DNA from: Duganella sp. SG902
Lineage (GTDB): Bacteria; Pseudomonadota; Gammaproteobacteria; Burkholderiales; Burkholderiaceae_D
NCBI RefSeq assembly: GCF_013376005.1
Contig: NZ_JABMJK010000002.1
Coordinates: forward strand, 62,001 to 126,000
Length of the DNA: 64,000 nt
Direction: 5' to 3'
A program made the translations under genes and the position numbers. Shown in pieces: positions 42,845 to 51,897 of the stretch; position 1 is the stretch's first letter; each line of letters begins with the position of its first letter. The notes beneath the pieces are model-generated. The model worked only from the letters and a program-made list of their open reading frames with translations. It had not been told where the DNA came from and did not search any database.

Positions 42845-43837
42845 ATGAAAAAAAACGTAGCAACCATCCGTGACGTGGCCGCCGCCGCCGGGGTCTCGAC
42901 TGCCACCGTGTCCAAGTTCGTCAACGGCGCGCAGCGGTTCTCGCCGGCCGTCGAGGCGACCATCACGGAAGTGATTGCCAGGCTGGGCTACCGTTCCAAT
43001 CCGCTGGCCGCGTCGATGATCACCGGCCGCACCAAGAGCATCGGCCTGTCGGTGCTGGACGTCAGCAACCCGCACTTCACCAGCATCGTCAAGGGCGCCA
43101 ACCGGGTGGCGCTGGCGCACGGCTACACGCTGCTGCTGGTCGACACGGAGGAGAACCCGGGGCGCGAGCGCCCGCTGCTGGAGGCTCTGAGCCGCAGGGT
43201 GGACGGCATGATCGTGTTCTCGCGCATGCTGGAAGCGGAAATGGACTGGATGACGGAACTGGGCAAGCCGCTGGTGTTCTTCGGCCGCCTGAACCGGCTG
43301 GAGATCCCGTGGGTGATCAGCGACGACCATCGCGGCGCCTACATGCTGACGCGCCACCTGGTGTCGCTGGGCCACAAGCGCATCGCCTACCTGAGCTTCC
43401 CGCGCTCGCGGCGCGACGAGGAGCGGCTGGGCGGGATCCGCGAATGCCTGGCGGCGCACGGGCTGGAACTGGCCATCCACGAGGGCGAGGCGCCGACCTC
43501 GGCCGAGGGCGAGCGGGTGTGCTCGGCGATCATGCTGGGCGCCGAGCACCCGGACGCGCTGATCTGCTACAACGACCTGATGGCGCTCGGCTTCATGAAG
43601 GCGGCGCAGACGCTGGGCTTCAAGCTGCCGGAGGATATCTCGGTGGCCGGCTTCGACAATATCCAATACGGCTTGTACACGTCGCCGCCGCTGACCACGG
43701 TCGACCTGCAGAGCGAGCGCATGGGCGCGGCGGCGATGGAAAAGCTGATCGCCACCATCGACGGCAAGGCGCCGTCGACCACCACCATGATCGAGCCGCA
43801 GCTGATCCTGCGCGGCTCTACCCTCAAGCGCAACTAA
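42845..43837 (+). CDS. LacI-family transcriptional regulator
   Basis: A 330-residue regulator. The N-terminal HTH and hinge read ATIRDVAAAAGVSTATVSKFVNG and LGYRSNPLAASM; the periplasmic-binding-protein-like domain follows (SIGLSVLDVSNPHFTSIV, ISDDHRGAYMLTRHL, VAGFDNIQYG). It would bind a sugar or sugar acid effector and control nearby transport and degradation genes. It is the third gene after the ExuT-like transporter and epimerase. A LacI-type palindrome, AAAACGTTTT, occurs upstream of the TonB receptor at 55994. It overlaps the convergent FAD oxidoreductase gene by 3 bp. Confidence 0.93.
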   Translation: MKKNVATIRDVAAAAGVSTATVSKFVNGAQRFSPAVEATITEVIARLGYRSNPLAASMITGRTKSIGLSVLDVSNPHFTSIVKGANRVALAHGYTLLLVDTEENPGRERPLLEALSRRVDGMIVFSRMLEAEMDWMTELGKPLVFFGRLNRLEIPWVISDDHRGAYMLTRHLVSLGHKRIAYLSFPRSRRDEERLGGIRECLAAHGLELAIHEGEAPTSAEGERVCSAIMLGAEHPDALICYNDLMALGFMKAAQTLGFKLPEDISVAGFDNIQYGLYTSPPLTTVDLQSERMGAAAMEKLIATIDGKAPSTTTMIEPQLILRGSTLKRN

Positions 43838-45099
43838 GACTCGATAAGGCTGGAGACGCGCGTGGGCGAGATCGGCAGGCGCACCGCGTCCGGGCGCCAG
43901 CCGTAAAGGATTTCGGTGGCGCCGCCGCAGATGCGGCCCTGGCATGGCCCCATGCCGCAGCGCGTTTGCAGCTTGGCGCTGCGCCAGCCGGTGTGCGTGC
44001 GCAGGTCGCCGTGGCAGACGTCCTCGCAGCGGCAGACGATGGTGTCGTCGCCGGCCAGTGTGCGCAGTTCCGCGCGCAGCGCGAACGCGCGCGCCAGGCG
44101 CGCGGCAAACTTGCGCCAGCGCGCGCGCGCGCCGAAGCCTTCCTGCGCCAGCTGCTGGTAGCCGCTGGCGGCCAGCCCGGCGATGCGGCCCTCGGCCAGC
44201 GACAGGTCGACGCCGCCCACGCCGGTGCCCTCGCCGGCGCAATAGACGTCAGCCACCGAAGTCTGCTGCCACTGGTCGACCGTCACCGCGATCTGGCCGT
44301 CGACCGCGCGGGTGGCGCAGCCCAGCGCCTGCGCCAGCTCCACGTTGGGCAGCAGGCCGTAGCCGCAGGCCAGGAAGTCGCACTGCAGGGTTTCCTGGTC
44401 GCGCTCGCCGCCGCGCTGGATCTGCACCGACTGCAGCGTGCCGTCGCCGTGCGCGGAATGCACGTAGCTGTCGCGCAGATAGGGCACGCCGCTCAGCTGT
44501 GACGCCAGTTGCAGCGCTTGGGTGATTTTGGACGGCGTCGCCAGCAGCCCGAGGCCGAAGCGCAGCAGCGCCGGCGTGCCGGCTTGTTCGACGATGGCGA
44601 CGATGTGCGCGCCTTTGGCCCTCAGCGTGGCGGCGGCGGCCAGCAGCAGCGGGCCGGTGCCCGCCACCACCACGCGCTTGTCGCGCAGCGGATAGCCGCC
44701 CTTGGACAGCGCCTGCAGGCCGCCGGCGCCGGTCACGCCGGGCAGCGTCCAGCCGGGGAAGGGCAGCAGGCGCTCGCGCGCCCCGGTGGCCAGCACCAGT
44801 TTTCGGTAGTAGAGCGTGAGCGCCGCGCCGGACGTCTGCACCAGCAGATGGTTGGGCTGCGGCGCGTACATCACCCGCGTTTGCGGCATGAATTCGACGT
44901 TGTCCTCGGCGCGCAAGGCGTTCCACAGCCGCGGCGCGCGCGGGTCGGTCTGCAGGTCCGGACCGCCGCGCCAGATCTGGCCGCCGGCCAGCGGGTTGTC
45001 GTCGATGATGCCGACCTGCGCGCCTTGCGCGGCCGCCGCGTGCGCCGCCGCCAGGCCGGCGGGGCCGGCGCCGACGATCAATACGTCGTAGTGTTTCAT
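43834..45099 (-). CDS. FAD-dependent oxidoreductase with C-terminal [2Fe-2S] region (hydroxyproline dehydrogenase subunit)
   Basis: A 421-residue cytoplasmic flavoprotein. The FAD loop VLIVGAGPAGLAAAHAA starts it, a second NAD-fold loop (VVVAGTGPLLLAAAAT) is mid-protein, and CAGEGTGVGG closes the FAD fold. The C-terminus has a BFD-like cluster motif with CRCEDV and RCGMGPCQGR. It resembles HcnB and the large subunits of heteromeric amino-acid dehydrogenases. With the 2Fe-2S and second FAD genes and the 4-hydroxyproline epimerase just upstream, it is best read as a D-hydroxyproline dehydrogenase subunit. The ATG at 45099 overlaps the previous stop. Confidence 0.85.
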   Translation of the reverse strand: MKHYDVLIVGAGPAGLAAAHAAAAQGAQVGIIDDNPLAGGQIWRGGPDLQTDPRAPRLWNALRAEDNVEFMPQTRVMYAPQPNHLLVQTSGAALTLYYRKLVLATGARERLLPFPGWTLPGVTGAGGLQALSKGGYPLRDKRVVVAGTGPLLLAAAATLRAKGAHIVAIVEQAGTPALLRFGLGLLATPSKITQALQLASQLSGVPYLRDSYVHSAHGDGTLQSVQIQRGGERDQETLQCDFLACGYGLLPNVELAQALGCATRAVDGQIAVTVDQWQQTSVADVYCAGEGTGVGGVDLSLAEGRIAGLAASGYQQLAQEGFGARARWRKFAARLARAFALRAELRTLAGDDTIVCRCEDVCHGDLRTHTGWRSAKLQTRCGMGPCQGRICGGATEILYGWRPDAVRLPISPTRVSSLIES

Positions 45100-45359
45100 G
45101 GCGCGCCCTCGCTGGCGGTGACCACGTGCATGCCGTCGGCGCACAGGGTCTGGCACGAGAGCTGGTGCGCGCGGCCGTCGATGGTGACGCGGCATTCCTG
45201 GCACACGCCCATGCCGCACAGGGGGGCGCGCGCGGCGCCGCCGACCGAGCGGCGGGTGACGCCTCCCCCGGCCAGCGCGATCGCGGCGGCCACGGTGAGG
45301 CCGGCTTCGACGGCGACGCTGCGCGCGTCGATGCTGAGGGTGATCAGGGTGTCAGGCAT
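45096..45359 (-). CDS. Small (2Fe-2S) ferredoxin-like subunit
   Basis: An 87-residue ferredoxin-fold protein with the cluster ligands in PLCGMGVCQECRVTI and the distant Cys in LSCQT. It matches HcnA and the gamma subunit of heterotrimeric proline/hydroxyproline dehydrogenases, where it passes electrons between the two flavin subunits. The start at 45359 ([11 protein letters not shown]) overlaps the upstream gene by 8 bp and its end overlaps the downstream gene by 4, so the three subunits are coupled. Confidence 0.87.
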   Translation of the reverse strand: MPDTLITLSIDARSVAVEAGLTVAAAIALAGGGVTRRSVGGAARAPLCGMGVCQECRVTIDGRAHQLSCQTLCADGMHVVTASEGAP

Positions 45360-46458
45360 GGAAGCGTCCCGGCAGATAAGGCGCAAACGGGATGCGCGTG
45401 TTTTCTTGCTGGATCTGGCCCGCCAGCAGTTGCGCCGTCGCCAGCGAGGTGGTGATGCCCAGTCCCTCGTGGCCGGTGGCCAGCCACAGGCCGCGCCGGG
45501 CGGCGGTGGGGCCGATCAGCGGCAGGCCGTCCGGCGTGGCGGCGCGGAAGCCGGTCCAGGTGCGGATGATGTTCAGCTCCGCCAATTGCGGAGTAAAGCT
45601 GGTGGCATGGCGCAGCATACGCTGCAGCATGGCCGGCTCCACCGCCGGATCGATTGTGTCGAACTGGCGGGAGGAGCCGATCAAGATTTGCCCGGTAGGG
45701 CGGGGCTGCAAATTGAAGGCCACCGAGTCGCCGCTGGCGGCGTGCGCGCTCTTGATGTAGCCCAGCTCCACCAGTTGGTGCTTGACGAAGCCGGGGTAGC
45801 GGTCGGTGATGGCCAGGTGTCCTTTTTTCGGTTGTATCGGTAGTTCGGGCAGCAGCGCGCTGGAACGCGCGCCGGCCGCCAGCACGATGTATTGCGCCTG
45901 GTGGCGGCTGCCGTCGGCCAGCACCACGGCGTGATCCTCGATCGCCGTGACGGTGGCGCGCTGGGTGAGGGCGCCGCGCCGCATGGCGCGATCCAGCAGG
46001 ATGCGGGTGGTCTTGGGTGGATACACCAGCCCGTCGCCGCGCACCAGCAGGCCGCCCGCCAGGCCGGCGCGCAGCTGCGGCTCGCGCGCGTACAGCGCGG
46101 CGGGCGTCAGCACCTCGCACAGCAGGCCATGGCCGGCCAGGGTTTGCGCCTTGGCCAGCGCGGCCTGCATTTCTTCCTCGTCGGCGGCCACCCAGATGGT
46201 GCCGCAGCCGCTGTATTCGTGGCGCTGCGGGCGGTCGCCCACCAGGTCGCGCCACAGCGACAGCGAGTAGGCCGACAGCGCCAGTTCGGCCGCGTTGTCG
46301 TCCATGACCACCAGGTGGCCCATGCCGGCCGCGGTGGCGCCGCCGCCGGCGATGTCCTGCTCGATGACCGCCACGCGCAGCCCGCGCTCACTGAGCGCGT
46401 CCGCACATGCGGCGCCGACGATGCCGGCGCCGATCACGATCACGTCGGCATTGATCAA
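45352..46458 (-). CDS. FAD-dependent D-amino-acid dehydrogenase-like subunit (D-hydroxyproline dehydrogenase)
   Basis: A 368-residue flavoenzyme of the DadA/glycine-oxidase family. The FAD loop [21 protein letters not shown] opens the protein; [14 protein letters not shown], the catalytic-domain [10 protein letters not shown] and the closing [14 protein letters not shown] and [16 protein letters not shown] are typical. The likely substrate is cis-4-hydroxy-D-proline made by the neighbouring epimerase. The start is an unusual TTG that overlaps the epimerase stop as TTGA; the frame is open far upstream, but that extension is antisense-like and has no domain. Confidence 0.87.
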   Translation of the reverse strand: MINADVIVIGAGIVGAACADALSERGLRVAVIEQDIAGGGATAAGMGHLVVMDDNAAELALSAYSLSLWRDLVGDRPQRHEYSGCGTIWVAADEEEMQAALAKAQTLAGHGLLCEVLTPAALYAREPQLRAGLAGGLLVRGDGLVYPPKTTRILLDRAMRRGALTQRATVTAIEDHAVVLADGSRHQAQYIVLAAGARSSALLPELPIQPKKGHLAITDRYPGFVKHQLVELGYIKSAHAASGDSVAFNLQPRPTGQILIGSSRQFDTIDPAVEPAMLQRMLRHATSFTPQLAELNIIRTWTGFRAATPDGLPLIGPTAARRGLWLATGHEGLGITTSLATAQLLAGQIQQENTRIPFAPYLPGRFHA

Positions 46459-47387
46459 CGTATGCCCCAGACGAATGGGTCGGTCGGGTCGAGGATCAGC
46501 TGCGCTTGCGCGTTGACCCACGCCTTGCCGCGTATGCTCGGCAGCAGCTGACCGTCGCGCACGCGGTAGGAGGCTTCGAACACGCTGCCGATCACGCTTT
46601 CCTGCTTCCACAGCTCGCCCTCGGCCAGCTTGCCGTCGGCGGCCAGGCAGGCCAGCTTGGCGCTGGTGCCGGTGCCGCATGGCGAGCGGTCGTAGGCCTT
46701 GCCGGGACAGAGCACGAAACTCTGGCTGTCGGCGCCGGTGCGGGAATCGGCAAACAGCTCGACGTGGTCGATGACCGCGCCGTGGTCGCCGGTGATGCCG
46801 TTGTCGGCCAGCGCCTGCGCCACCGCCACGGTGTAGCTGGTCAGCGCCTCGATGTTATGCACGCCCAGCTCCAGCCCATGATCGGCCACCAGGAAGAACC
46901 AGTTGCCGCCGTAGGCGATGTCGCCGGTGACCGGGCCGTATCCCGGCACCTCGACGGTGACGGCGGCGCGGCTGCGGTAGGAGGCCACGTTATCGACGGT
47001 GACGCTGCCATCCGCGTGCAGTTCCGCCTCCACCACGCCGACCGGGGTGTCGATGCGGTGACGCCCGGCCGAAATGCGGCCCTTGAAGGCCAGCGAAGCC
47101 ACCAGGCCGATGGTACCGTGGCCGCACATGCCCAGATAGCCGACGTTGTTAAAGAAGATCACCCCGGCCACGCAATCGGCGGCGTGCGGTTCGCACAGCA
47201 GCGCGCCCACCAGCACGTCCGAGCCGCGCGGCTCGCACACCACGGCGGAACGGAAGTTGTCGTGCGCGGCGCGCAGCAAGGCGACGCGCTCGCTGAGCGG
47301 GCCGTTGCCCAGTTCCGGGCCGCCGTCGATCACCAGGCGGGTAGGTTCGCCGCCGGTGTGGGAGTCGATGATGGAGATGGTTTTCAT
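46455..47387 (-). CDS. 4-hydroxyproline 2-epimerase
   Basis: A 310-residue proline-racemase-family enzyme converting trans-4-hydroxy-L-proline to cis-4-hydroxy-D-proline, first step of bacterial hydroxyproline catabolism. Both catalytic cysteines are present: Cys88 in MCGHGTIG and Cys237 in SPCGTGTSA. The related trans-3-hydroxyproline dehydratases have Thr at the first position, so epimerase is favoured. [11 protein letters not shown] near the N-terminus is characteristic. It is the first gene of a four-gene minus-strand operon, divergent from a PAS-AraC regulator. The deaminase and semialdehyde dehydrogenase of the pathway are not in the window. Confidence 0.93.
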   Translation of the reverse strand: MKTISIIDSHTGGEPTRLVIDGGPELGNGPLSERVALLRAAHDNFRSAVVCEPRGSDVLVGALLCEPHAADCVAGVIFFNNVGYLGMCGHGTIGLVASLAFKGRISAGRHRIDTPVGVVEAELHADGSVTVDNVASYRSRAAVTVEVPGYGPVTGDIAYGGNWFFLVADHGLELGVHNIEALTSYTVAVAQALADNGITGDHGAVIDHVELFADSRTGADSQSFVLCPGKAYDRSPCGTGTSAKLACLAADGKLAEGELWKQESVIGSVFEASYRVRDGQLLPSIRGKAWVNAQAQLILDPTDPFVWGIR

Positions 47388-47470
47388 GCCATGAATCTTA
47401 GGCCGGACGGCCTGCCGTGTCTTGCACCGGCTGCGCACGATGGGTGACGAAATCTGCATAATGGTGCACA

Positions 47471-48241
47471 ATGGGGCGCATGCGGAACGACCATGACAGC
47501 GCGCGCCACGCGATCGGCGCACAGATTGCCGACCCCTTCTTCGCGGAGGGGCTGTTCGACGCCCTGCCGGACGTGGTGTTCTTCGTCAAGGACCTCGGGG
47601 GGCGCTACGTGGTGGTCAACCAGACGCTGGTCCAGCGTTGCGGCCAGCGGCACAAGTCGGCGCTGATCGGGCGCACCCCGGCCGAGGTGTTTGCCCATCC
47701 CTTCGGCCAGACCTACCAGGCGCAGGACATGGCGGTGCTGGCGGGCGACGCCGACATCGAGGACCAGCTGGAGCTGCACCTGTATCCCAACCGCGATCCC
47801 GGCTGGTGCCTGACGCGCAAGAGCGCGCTGCGCGATGCGCAGGGCCGCATCATCGGCCTGACCGGCATCTCGCGCGACCTGGCGATGGCGGATAAAAAGA
47901 ATCCTGCCTACCGCAAGGTGGCGGCGGCGGTGAACGTGATTCATGAGCAGTACGGCCAGCCCCTGCAACTGCCGGAGCTGGCGCGCATCGCGAACATGTC
48001 GGTGGCGCAGATCGAGCGCTACTTCCTGCGCATCTTCCACCTGACGCCGCGCCAGATGATCATCCAGACGCGGGTGGACGCCGCCTCGCGCATGCTGAAC
48101 GGCGGCGCCAGCGTGGCCGAAATCGCCCAGGCCTGCGGCTACGGCGATCACTCCGCCTTCACCCGCCAGTTCAAGGCCACCACCGGCCTCACGCCCAGCC
48201 AGTACCGTCAGCTGGCGGCCGGGCGCAAGAGCGAGGGTTAG
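47471..48241 (+). CDS. PAS-AraC transcriptional regulator
   Basis: A 256-residue regulator. Residues ~25-135 form a PAS domain ([19 protein letters not shown], key part DVVFFVKD, then LTGISRDL), and ~150-250 an AraC-type double HTH ([37 protein letters not shown]). Sensing a small ligand through PAS rather than a cupin is less usual for AraC proteins. It is divergent from the hydroxyproline operon with an 83-bp gap that probably holds both promoters, so it is the likely pathway activator. Its 3' end overlaps the beta-galactosidase gene by 4 bp. Confidence 0.9.
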   Translation: MGRMRNDHDSARHAIGAQIADPFFAEGLFDALPDVVFFVKDLGGRYVVVNQTLVQRCGQRHKSALIGRTPAEVFAHPFGQTYQAQDMAVLAGDADIEDQLELHLYPNRDPGWCLTRKSALRDAQGRIIGLTGISRDLAMADKKNPAYRKVAAAVNVIHEQYGQPLQLPELARIANMSVAQIERYFLRIFHLTPRQMIIQTRVDAASRMLNGGASVAEIAQACGYGDHSAFTRQFKATTGLTPSQYRQLAAGRKSEG

Positions 48242-50598
48242 CCCTTCGCCAGTTGCTGGCCGACGTAGAGGCGGTAGTGCCTGATGCGGCCGGTGACGCC
48301 TTCCGGCCCCTGACGCGGGGTGTAGCGCAGGCCGGCCACCACGTCCTCCTTGCCAAGGTCGATGATCAGGCGGTGCGGGTGCTTGGCGCCCGGCGCGGTC
48401 GCCGCCTTGCCGCTGTAGGCGGTGTGCCAGAAGTCCGAGGCCTGGCCGTTGATGGCGTTGAGCGCGCCGCCGTCCTCCTTGGTGAACTCCTCGCTGCTGA
48501 CGTAGGCGATGGTCCAGTTGGACTGGTTGAGCGGCTTGCCGTCGGTGCCCAGCAGCGCCAGTTCGGCCACGGCGGCGTACTGCTTGCCGTCGAAGGCGTC
48601 CAGCGATTCGAGGCAGAACTGGCGGCCCTTCACCGGCTGCGCGAACAGCACGTCCTGCACGGCGGAGCCTTGCGCGAACTCGCCTTCGTGGGCCGGCTTG
48701 ACGCCTTCCAGCGCCGGCTTCACCTTGCTCGGCGGGCGCGCCAGGTCCAGCTCCGGACGCAGCTTGTCGAGGATGGGCGCTTTAAGACCCTCGATGCGCG
48801 CCGTGCGCGGGCCGGTCAGGTCCAGCACCACCACCTCGTTGCGGCCTTGTTTGATCCACGGGCCGGGCAGGTACATGGTCTGGGTCGGGCCGATGCTCCA
48901 GTAGCGCCCCAGGCAGCGGCCGTTGATCCAGACGACACCCTGGCCCCAGCCGGACATGTCGAGGAAGGTGTCGCCCGTCTGGGTGACATCAAAGCCGCCG
49001 CGCCAGAACGCCGCGCCTTGCGTGCGGCCGGTCTTCCACGTCAGCGGCGGCAGCACGCCGTCGGCGTCGAAGTCGATGGCGCGGATTTCCCAATTCTCCA
49101 GCGGCTTGCCATTGAGCTGCACCGGTCCATGCAGGCCCTTGCGGTCATGGATCTCGACGCCGAAGTTCACGCGGGCGATGGTGTACAGCAGGATTTCAAG
49201 CGTCGCCGGCTTGCTGCGCGCCGGCAGGTCGACGCTGAAGCGGCGATGGCGCGTGTCCATGGTGCCGACTTGCTTGCCGTCGATGCTGACCCACGCGAGG
49301 TCGCGCACCTTGGCCGCTTCCAGCGTGCCGGCCGGGCCGGCGGGCAGGGTGACGCGGTAGGAGACCAGGCCGCGGCTGATGTCGTACTGCTCGATCGGCT
49401 GCGGCGACACCGCGCGGATCACGTTTGCCGGCAGCGCGTCTGCCACGGCGCAGGACTCCTTCAGCGCGAATGGCTTGATGGCGATCAGCGGATTCGGTGC
49501 GGGCGCGGGCGGCAGCGTTTCGCCGGCCTGCAGGAAGGGCTTGATGCCCTCACGGTAGGCGGCGAACTTCTCGCCGGTCCATCCGGCTTCGCTGATCGGC
49601 GCGTCGTAGTCGTAGCTGCTGGTGTCCGGACGGAAGGGGCGGTCGCAACCGCCCCACAGGCCGAAGCTGGTGCCGCCGTGCGCCATGTACAGCGAGAACG
49701 AGCCGTTCATCTTCAGCATGGTCTGGATGTCGGCCACCGCGCCGGCCGCCGATCCGCGGCGGTGCGGCGCGCCCCAGGTGTCGAACCAGCCGGAGTAGTA
49801 TTCGCCGCACATGCGCGGGCCCTTCTGCACCTGGTCCAGGGCCTTGAAGCCGGTCAGCGGATCACTGCCGAAGTTGGCCACGTTGAACAAGCCGTCGATG
49901 TGCGACTTGACCACGGCGTTGGTCGGGTTGCACTGGAACAGCGGCACGTCGAAGCCCGCGTCCTGCACCATGGCGCGCATCTCGCGCATGTACGACAGGT
50001 CTTCGCCGAAGAAGCCATACTCGTTCTCGACCTGCACCATCAGTATCGGGCCGCCGTGGGTGATCTGCTGCGGGCCGAGCACGCGGCCCACTTCCTTCAG
50101 ATAGCGGCGCGCCGGCTGCACGAAGTTGGCGTCGCGCGTGCGCAGGAAGGCGTCGCCCGGCTTTTTCAGCAGCCACCATGGCAGGCCGCCCATTTCCCAC
50201 TCGGCGCAGGCGTACGGGCCGGGACGCAGGATGACCCACAGGCCTTCCTGCTGCGCGAGCTTGCAGAACTCCGCCGCGTCGCGCTGGCCTTGCCAGTCGA
50301 AGCGGCCTTCGCGCCATTCATGGTAATTCCAGAACAGGTAGGCGCAAACGGTGTTCAGGCCCATGGCCTTGATGGCCTTCAGGCGGTGCTGCCAGTACTC
50401 GCGCGGCACGCGCGCGAAGTGCATTTCGCCGCAGCGGATTTGCAGGCGCTGGCCGTCCAGCAGGAAGTCGGTATCGCTGATGGTGAAGCGTGCGGCGGCT
50501 TGCGCGGACAGTGGCAGCATCAGGCTGCCGACGGATGCGGCGGCCGCTGCGCCAGCGCCGCGCAGCATGCGGCGACGGGATGCGGAAGTAATCGTCAT
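48238..50598 (-). CDS. Exported GH35 beta-galactosidase
   Basis: A 786-residue glycoside hydrolase family 35 enzyme removing terminal beta-galactose from plant cell wall glycans. The N-terminus SRRRMLRGAG followed by an Ala-rich hydrophobic stretch looks like a Tat signal. The TIM-barrel carries IRCGEMHFARVPREYW, the acid/base Glu in VQVENEYGFFG and the nucleophile region GEYYSGWFDTWG. Beta-sandwich domains follow (GQGVWWING-like GQGVVWINGRCLGRYW), and the last ~130 residues look like an F5/8C-type carbohydrate-binding module. Coupled to the DUF2264 gene (TAATG). Confidence 0.92.
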   Translation of the reverse strand: MTITSASRRRMLRGAGAAAAASVGSLMLPLSAQAAARFTISDTDFLLDGQRLQIRCGEMHFARVPREYWQHRLKAIKAMGLNTVCAYLFWNYHEWREGRFDWQGQRDAAEFCKLAQQEGLWVILRPGPYACAEWEMGGLPWWLLKKPGDAFLRTRDANFVQPARRYLKEVGRVLGPQQITHGGPILMVQVENEYGFFGEDLSYMREMRAMVQDAGFDVPLFQCNPTNAVVKSHIDGLFNVANFGSDPLTGFKALDQVQKGPRMCGEYYSGWFDTWGAPHRRGSAAGAVADIQTMLKMNGSFSLYMAHGGTSFGLWGGCDRPFRPDTSSYDYDAPISEAGWTGEKFAAYREGIKPFLQAGETLPPAPAPNPLIAIKPFALKESCAVADALPANVIRAVSPQPIEQYDISRGLVSYRVTLPAGPAGTLEAAKVRDLAWVSIDGKQVGTMDTRHRRFSVDLPARSKPATLEILLYTIARVNFGVEIHDRKGLHGPVQLNGKPLENWEIRAIDFDADGVLPPLTWKTGRTQGAAFWRGGFDVTQTGDTFLDMSGWGQGVVWINGRCLGRYWSIGPTQTMYLPGPWIKQGRNEVVVLDLTGPRTARIEGLKAPILDKLRPELDLARPPSKVKPALEGVKPAHEGEFAQGSAVQDVLFAQPVKGRQFCLESLDAFDGKQYAAVAELALLGTDGKPLNQSNWTIAYVSSEEFTKEDGGALNAINGQASDFWHTAYSGKAATAPGAKHPHRLIIDLGKEDVVAGLRYTPRQGPEGVTGRIRHYRLYVGQQLAKG

Positions 50599-51884
50599 TA
50601 GTAGTTCACCGGGTAGTCTTTAGGGAAGCGGGCGCCCGCGAAGGCTTTTTTCTGGGTCCAGTCCTGCGCTGGCGCGGTCCAGTAGCTGTCGTTTGGCGGC
50701 AGGCCAAGCGGCAGCAGGCTGGCGGAGGCGATGTACATGCTGCCGTTGTTGGAATACCAGTCGCCCAGCTCCGGTTGATGGCCGACGAAGCCGATGGTCA
50801 AGTAGCCGTCCTTGGTGAAGTTGGACGGCGCCGACCACACGGCCTTGTGCACGGCGTGCATGGCGGCGCGGATCTGGCCTTCCGGCAGGCTTTGCGGCAG
50901 TTGCTTGCGCAGCGCCAGCAGCGCCAGCGGCTGGAACGCGGCGGTGCGGTAGGTGAGCGAGCGGCCGATCGGCGGGAAGCTGCCGTCGGTGGAGATGAAG
51001 CGCTCCAGGTGCTCGCCGTAGCGCTGCATGCGCTTGATGGCTTGCGCGCGCAGCTCTTCCGGCTTGCCGTTCCAGAACGCGCCTTTTTTCGCATCCAGCA
51101 CGTCGAGGATTTCGACCAGCATCGGGTGCATGACGAAGGCGTTGTAGTAGTCGAAGTGGAAGGCGTCGCCGTCCTTGATCCAGCCGTCGCCGACGTACCA
51201 TTCGTTGATCTTGCGGATGGCGACGTTCATGCGCATCGGGTCGAATTCCTCGCCGATGGACATCAGCCACGCCTCGTTCATGGCGGCGAACAGCATCCAG
51301 TTGATGTAGGGCGGCTCGATGCGGCGCAGCGATTTGATCTCGGCGATGATGCGCTGCTTGGTCCTGGCGTCCAGCGGCTCCCACAAGGCTTGCGGCGCGC
51401 GCATCAGGGCGTTGGTGAAGTAGGCCGAATCGACCAGCGTCTGGCCGGGGCCTTTCCACAGCAGGTAGTCCGGGCTGGCCGGGTCGACCGAGTTGGTGTA
51501 GCTTTGCAGCGCCAGTTGGTGCAGGCGCTTGCGGGTGCGGCCTTCGGGCGTGCCGTCGTCGGGCAGGGCCAGCCATGGCGCGATGCCGGCGATCAGGCGG
51601 CCGAAGCATTCAAGGTAGGTCACGCCCTTGTCGCGGCCATCCCAGGTGGGGCTGACTTCGAGCGCGAAGTTTTTTTTCAGGGTGCCGGCGGCCATGTTGG
51701 TGAGCACCGGCTCGGACATTTTCTGCGCCAGCGCCGCCAGTTGGGCGCGCGCTTCGGCGCCGCTGGCGCCTGCGTTGGCTGCGGTGGCTGCATTGGCGGT
51801 TGCTGCAGCGGCGCCTTGGCTCGCCGCGATGCCGCCGGCTGCGGCGCCGGCGGCCAGTGCCTGGATAAAGTTACGTCGTTCCAT
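50598..51884 (-). CDS. DUF2264 family protein, Tat-exported
   Basis: A 428-residue protein. MERRNFIQALAAGAAAGG is a Tat-type signal, followed by an Ala-rich linker. The body matches DUF2264 (YLECFGRLIAGIAPWLALPDD, WMLFAAMNEAWL, GWIKDGDAFHFDYYNAFVMHPML given in parts, and GRSLTYRTAAF), an alpha-toroid fold found in pectin and rhamnogalacturonan utilisation loci of many bacteria. Lyase or hydrolase activity has been suggested for relatives, but none can be assigned here. It sits between the GH105 and GH35 genes. Confidence 0.87.
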   Translation of the reverse strand: MERRNFIQALAAGAAAGGIAASQGAAAATANAATAANAGASGAEARAQLAALAQKMSEPVLTNMAAGTLKKNFALEVSPTWDGRDKGVTYLECFGRLIAGIAPWLALPDDGTPEGRTRKRLHQLALQSYTNSVDPASPDYLLWKGPGQTLVDSAYFTNALMRAPQALWEPLDARTKQRIIAEIKSLRRIEPPYINWMLFAAMNEAWLMSIGEEFDPMRMNVAIRKINEWYVGDGWIKDGDAFHFDYYNAFVMHPMLVEILDVLDAKKGAFWNGKPEELRAQAIKRMQRYGEHLERFISTDGSFPPIGRSLTYRTAAFQPLALLALRKQLPQSLPEGQIRAAMHAVHKAVWSAPSNFTKDGYLTIGFVGHQPELGDWYSNNGSMYIASASLLPLGLPPNDSYWTAPAQDWTQKKAFAGARFPKDYPVNY

Positions 51885-51897
51885 TCAGTCTCCGTTG

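Noticed and set aside
43834..46458. Reading the three flavin/iron-sulfur genes as hcnABC hydrogen cyanide synthase
   Set aside because: The subunit layout is similar, but overlap with a 4-hydroxyproline epimerase and a divergent regulator fits D-hydroxyproline oxidation better.
48253..50601. A 782-codon open frame antisense to the GH35 gene
   Set aside because: Same antisense composition; the GH35 catalytic motifs and Tat signal are on the minus strand.
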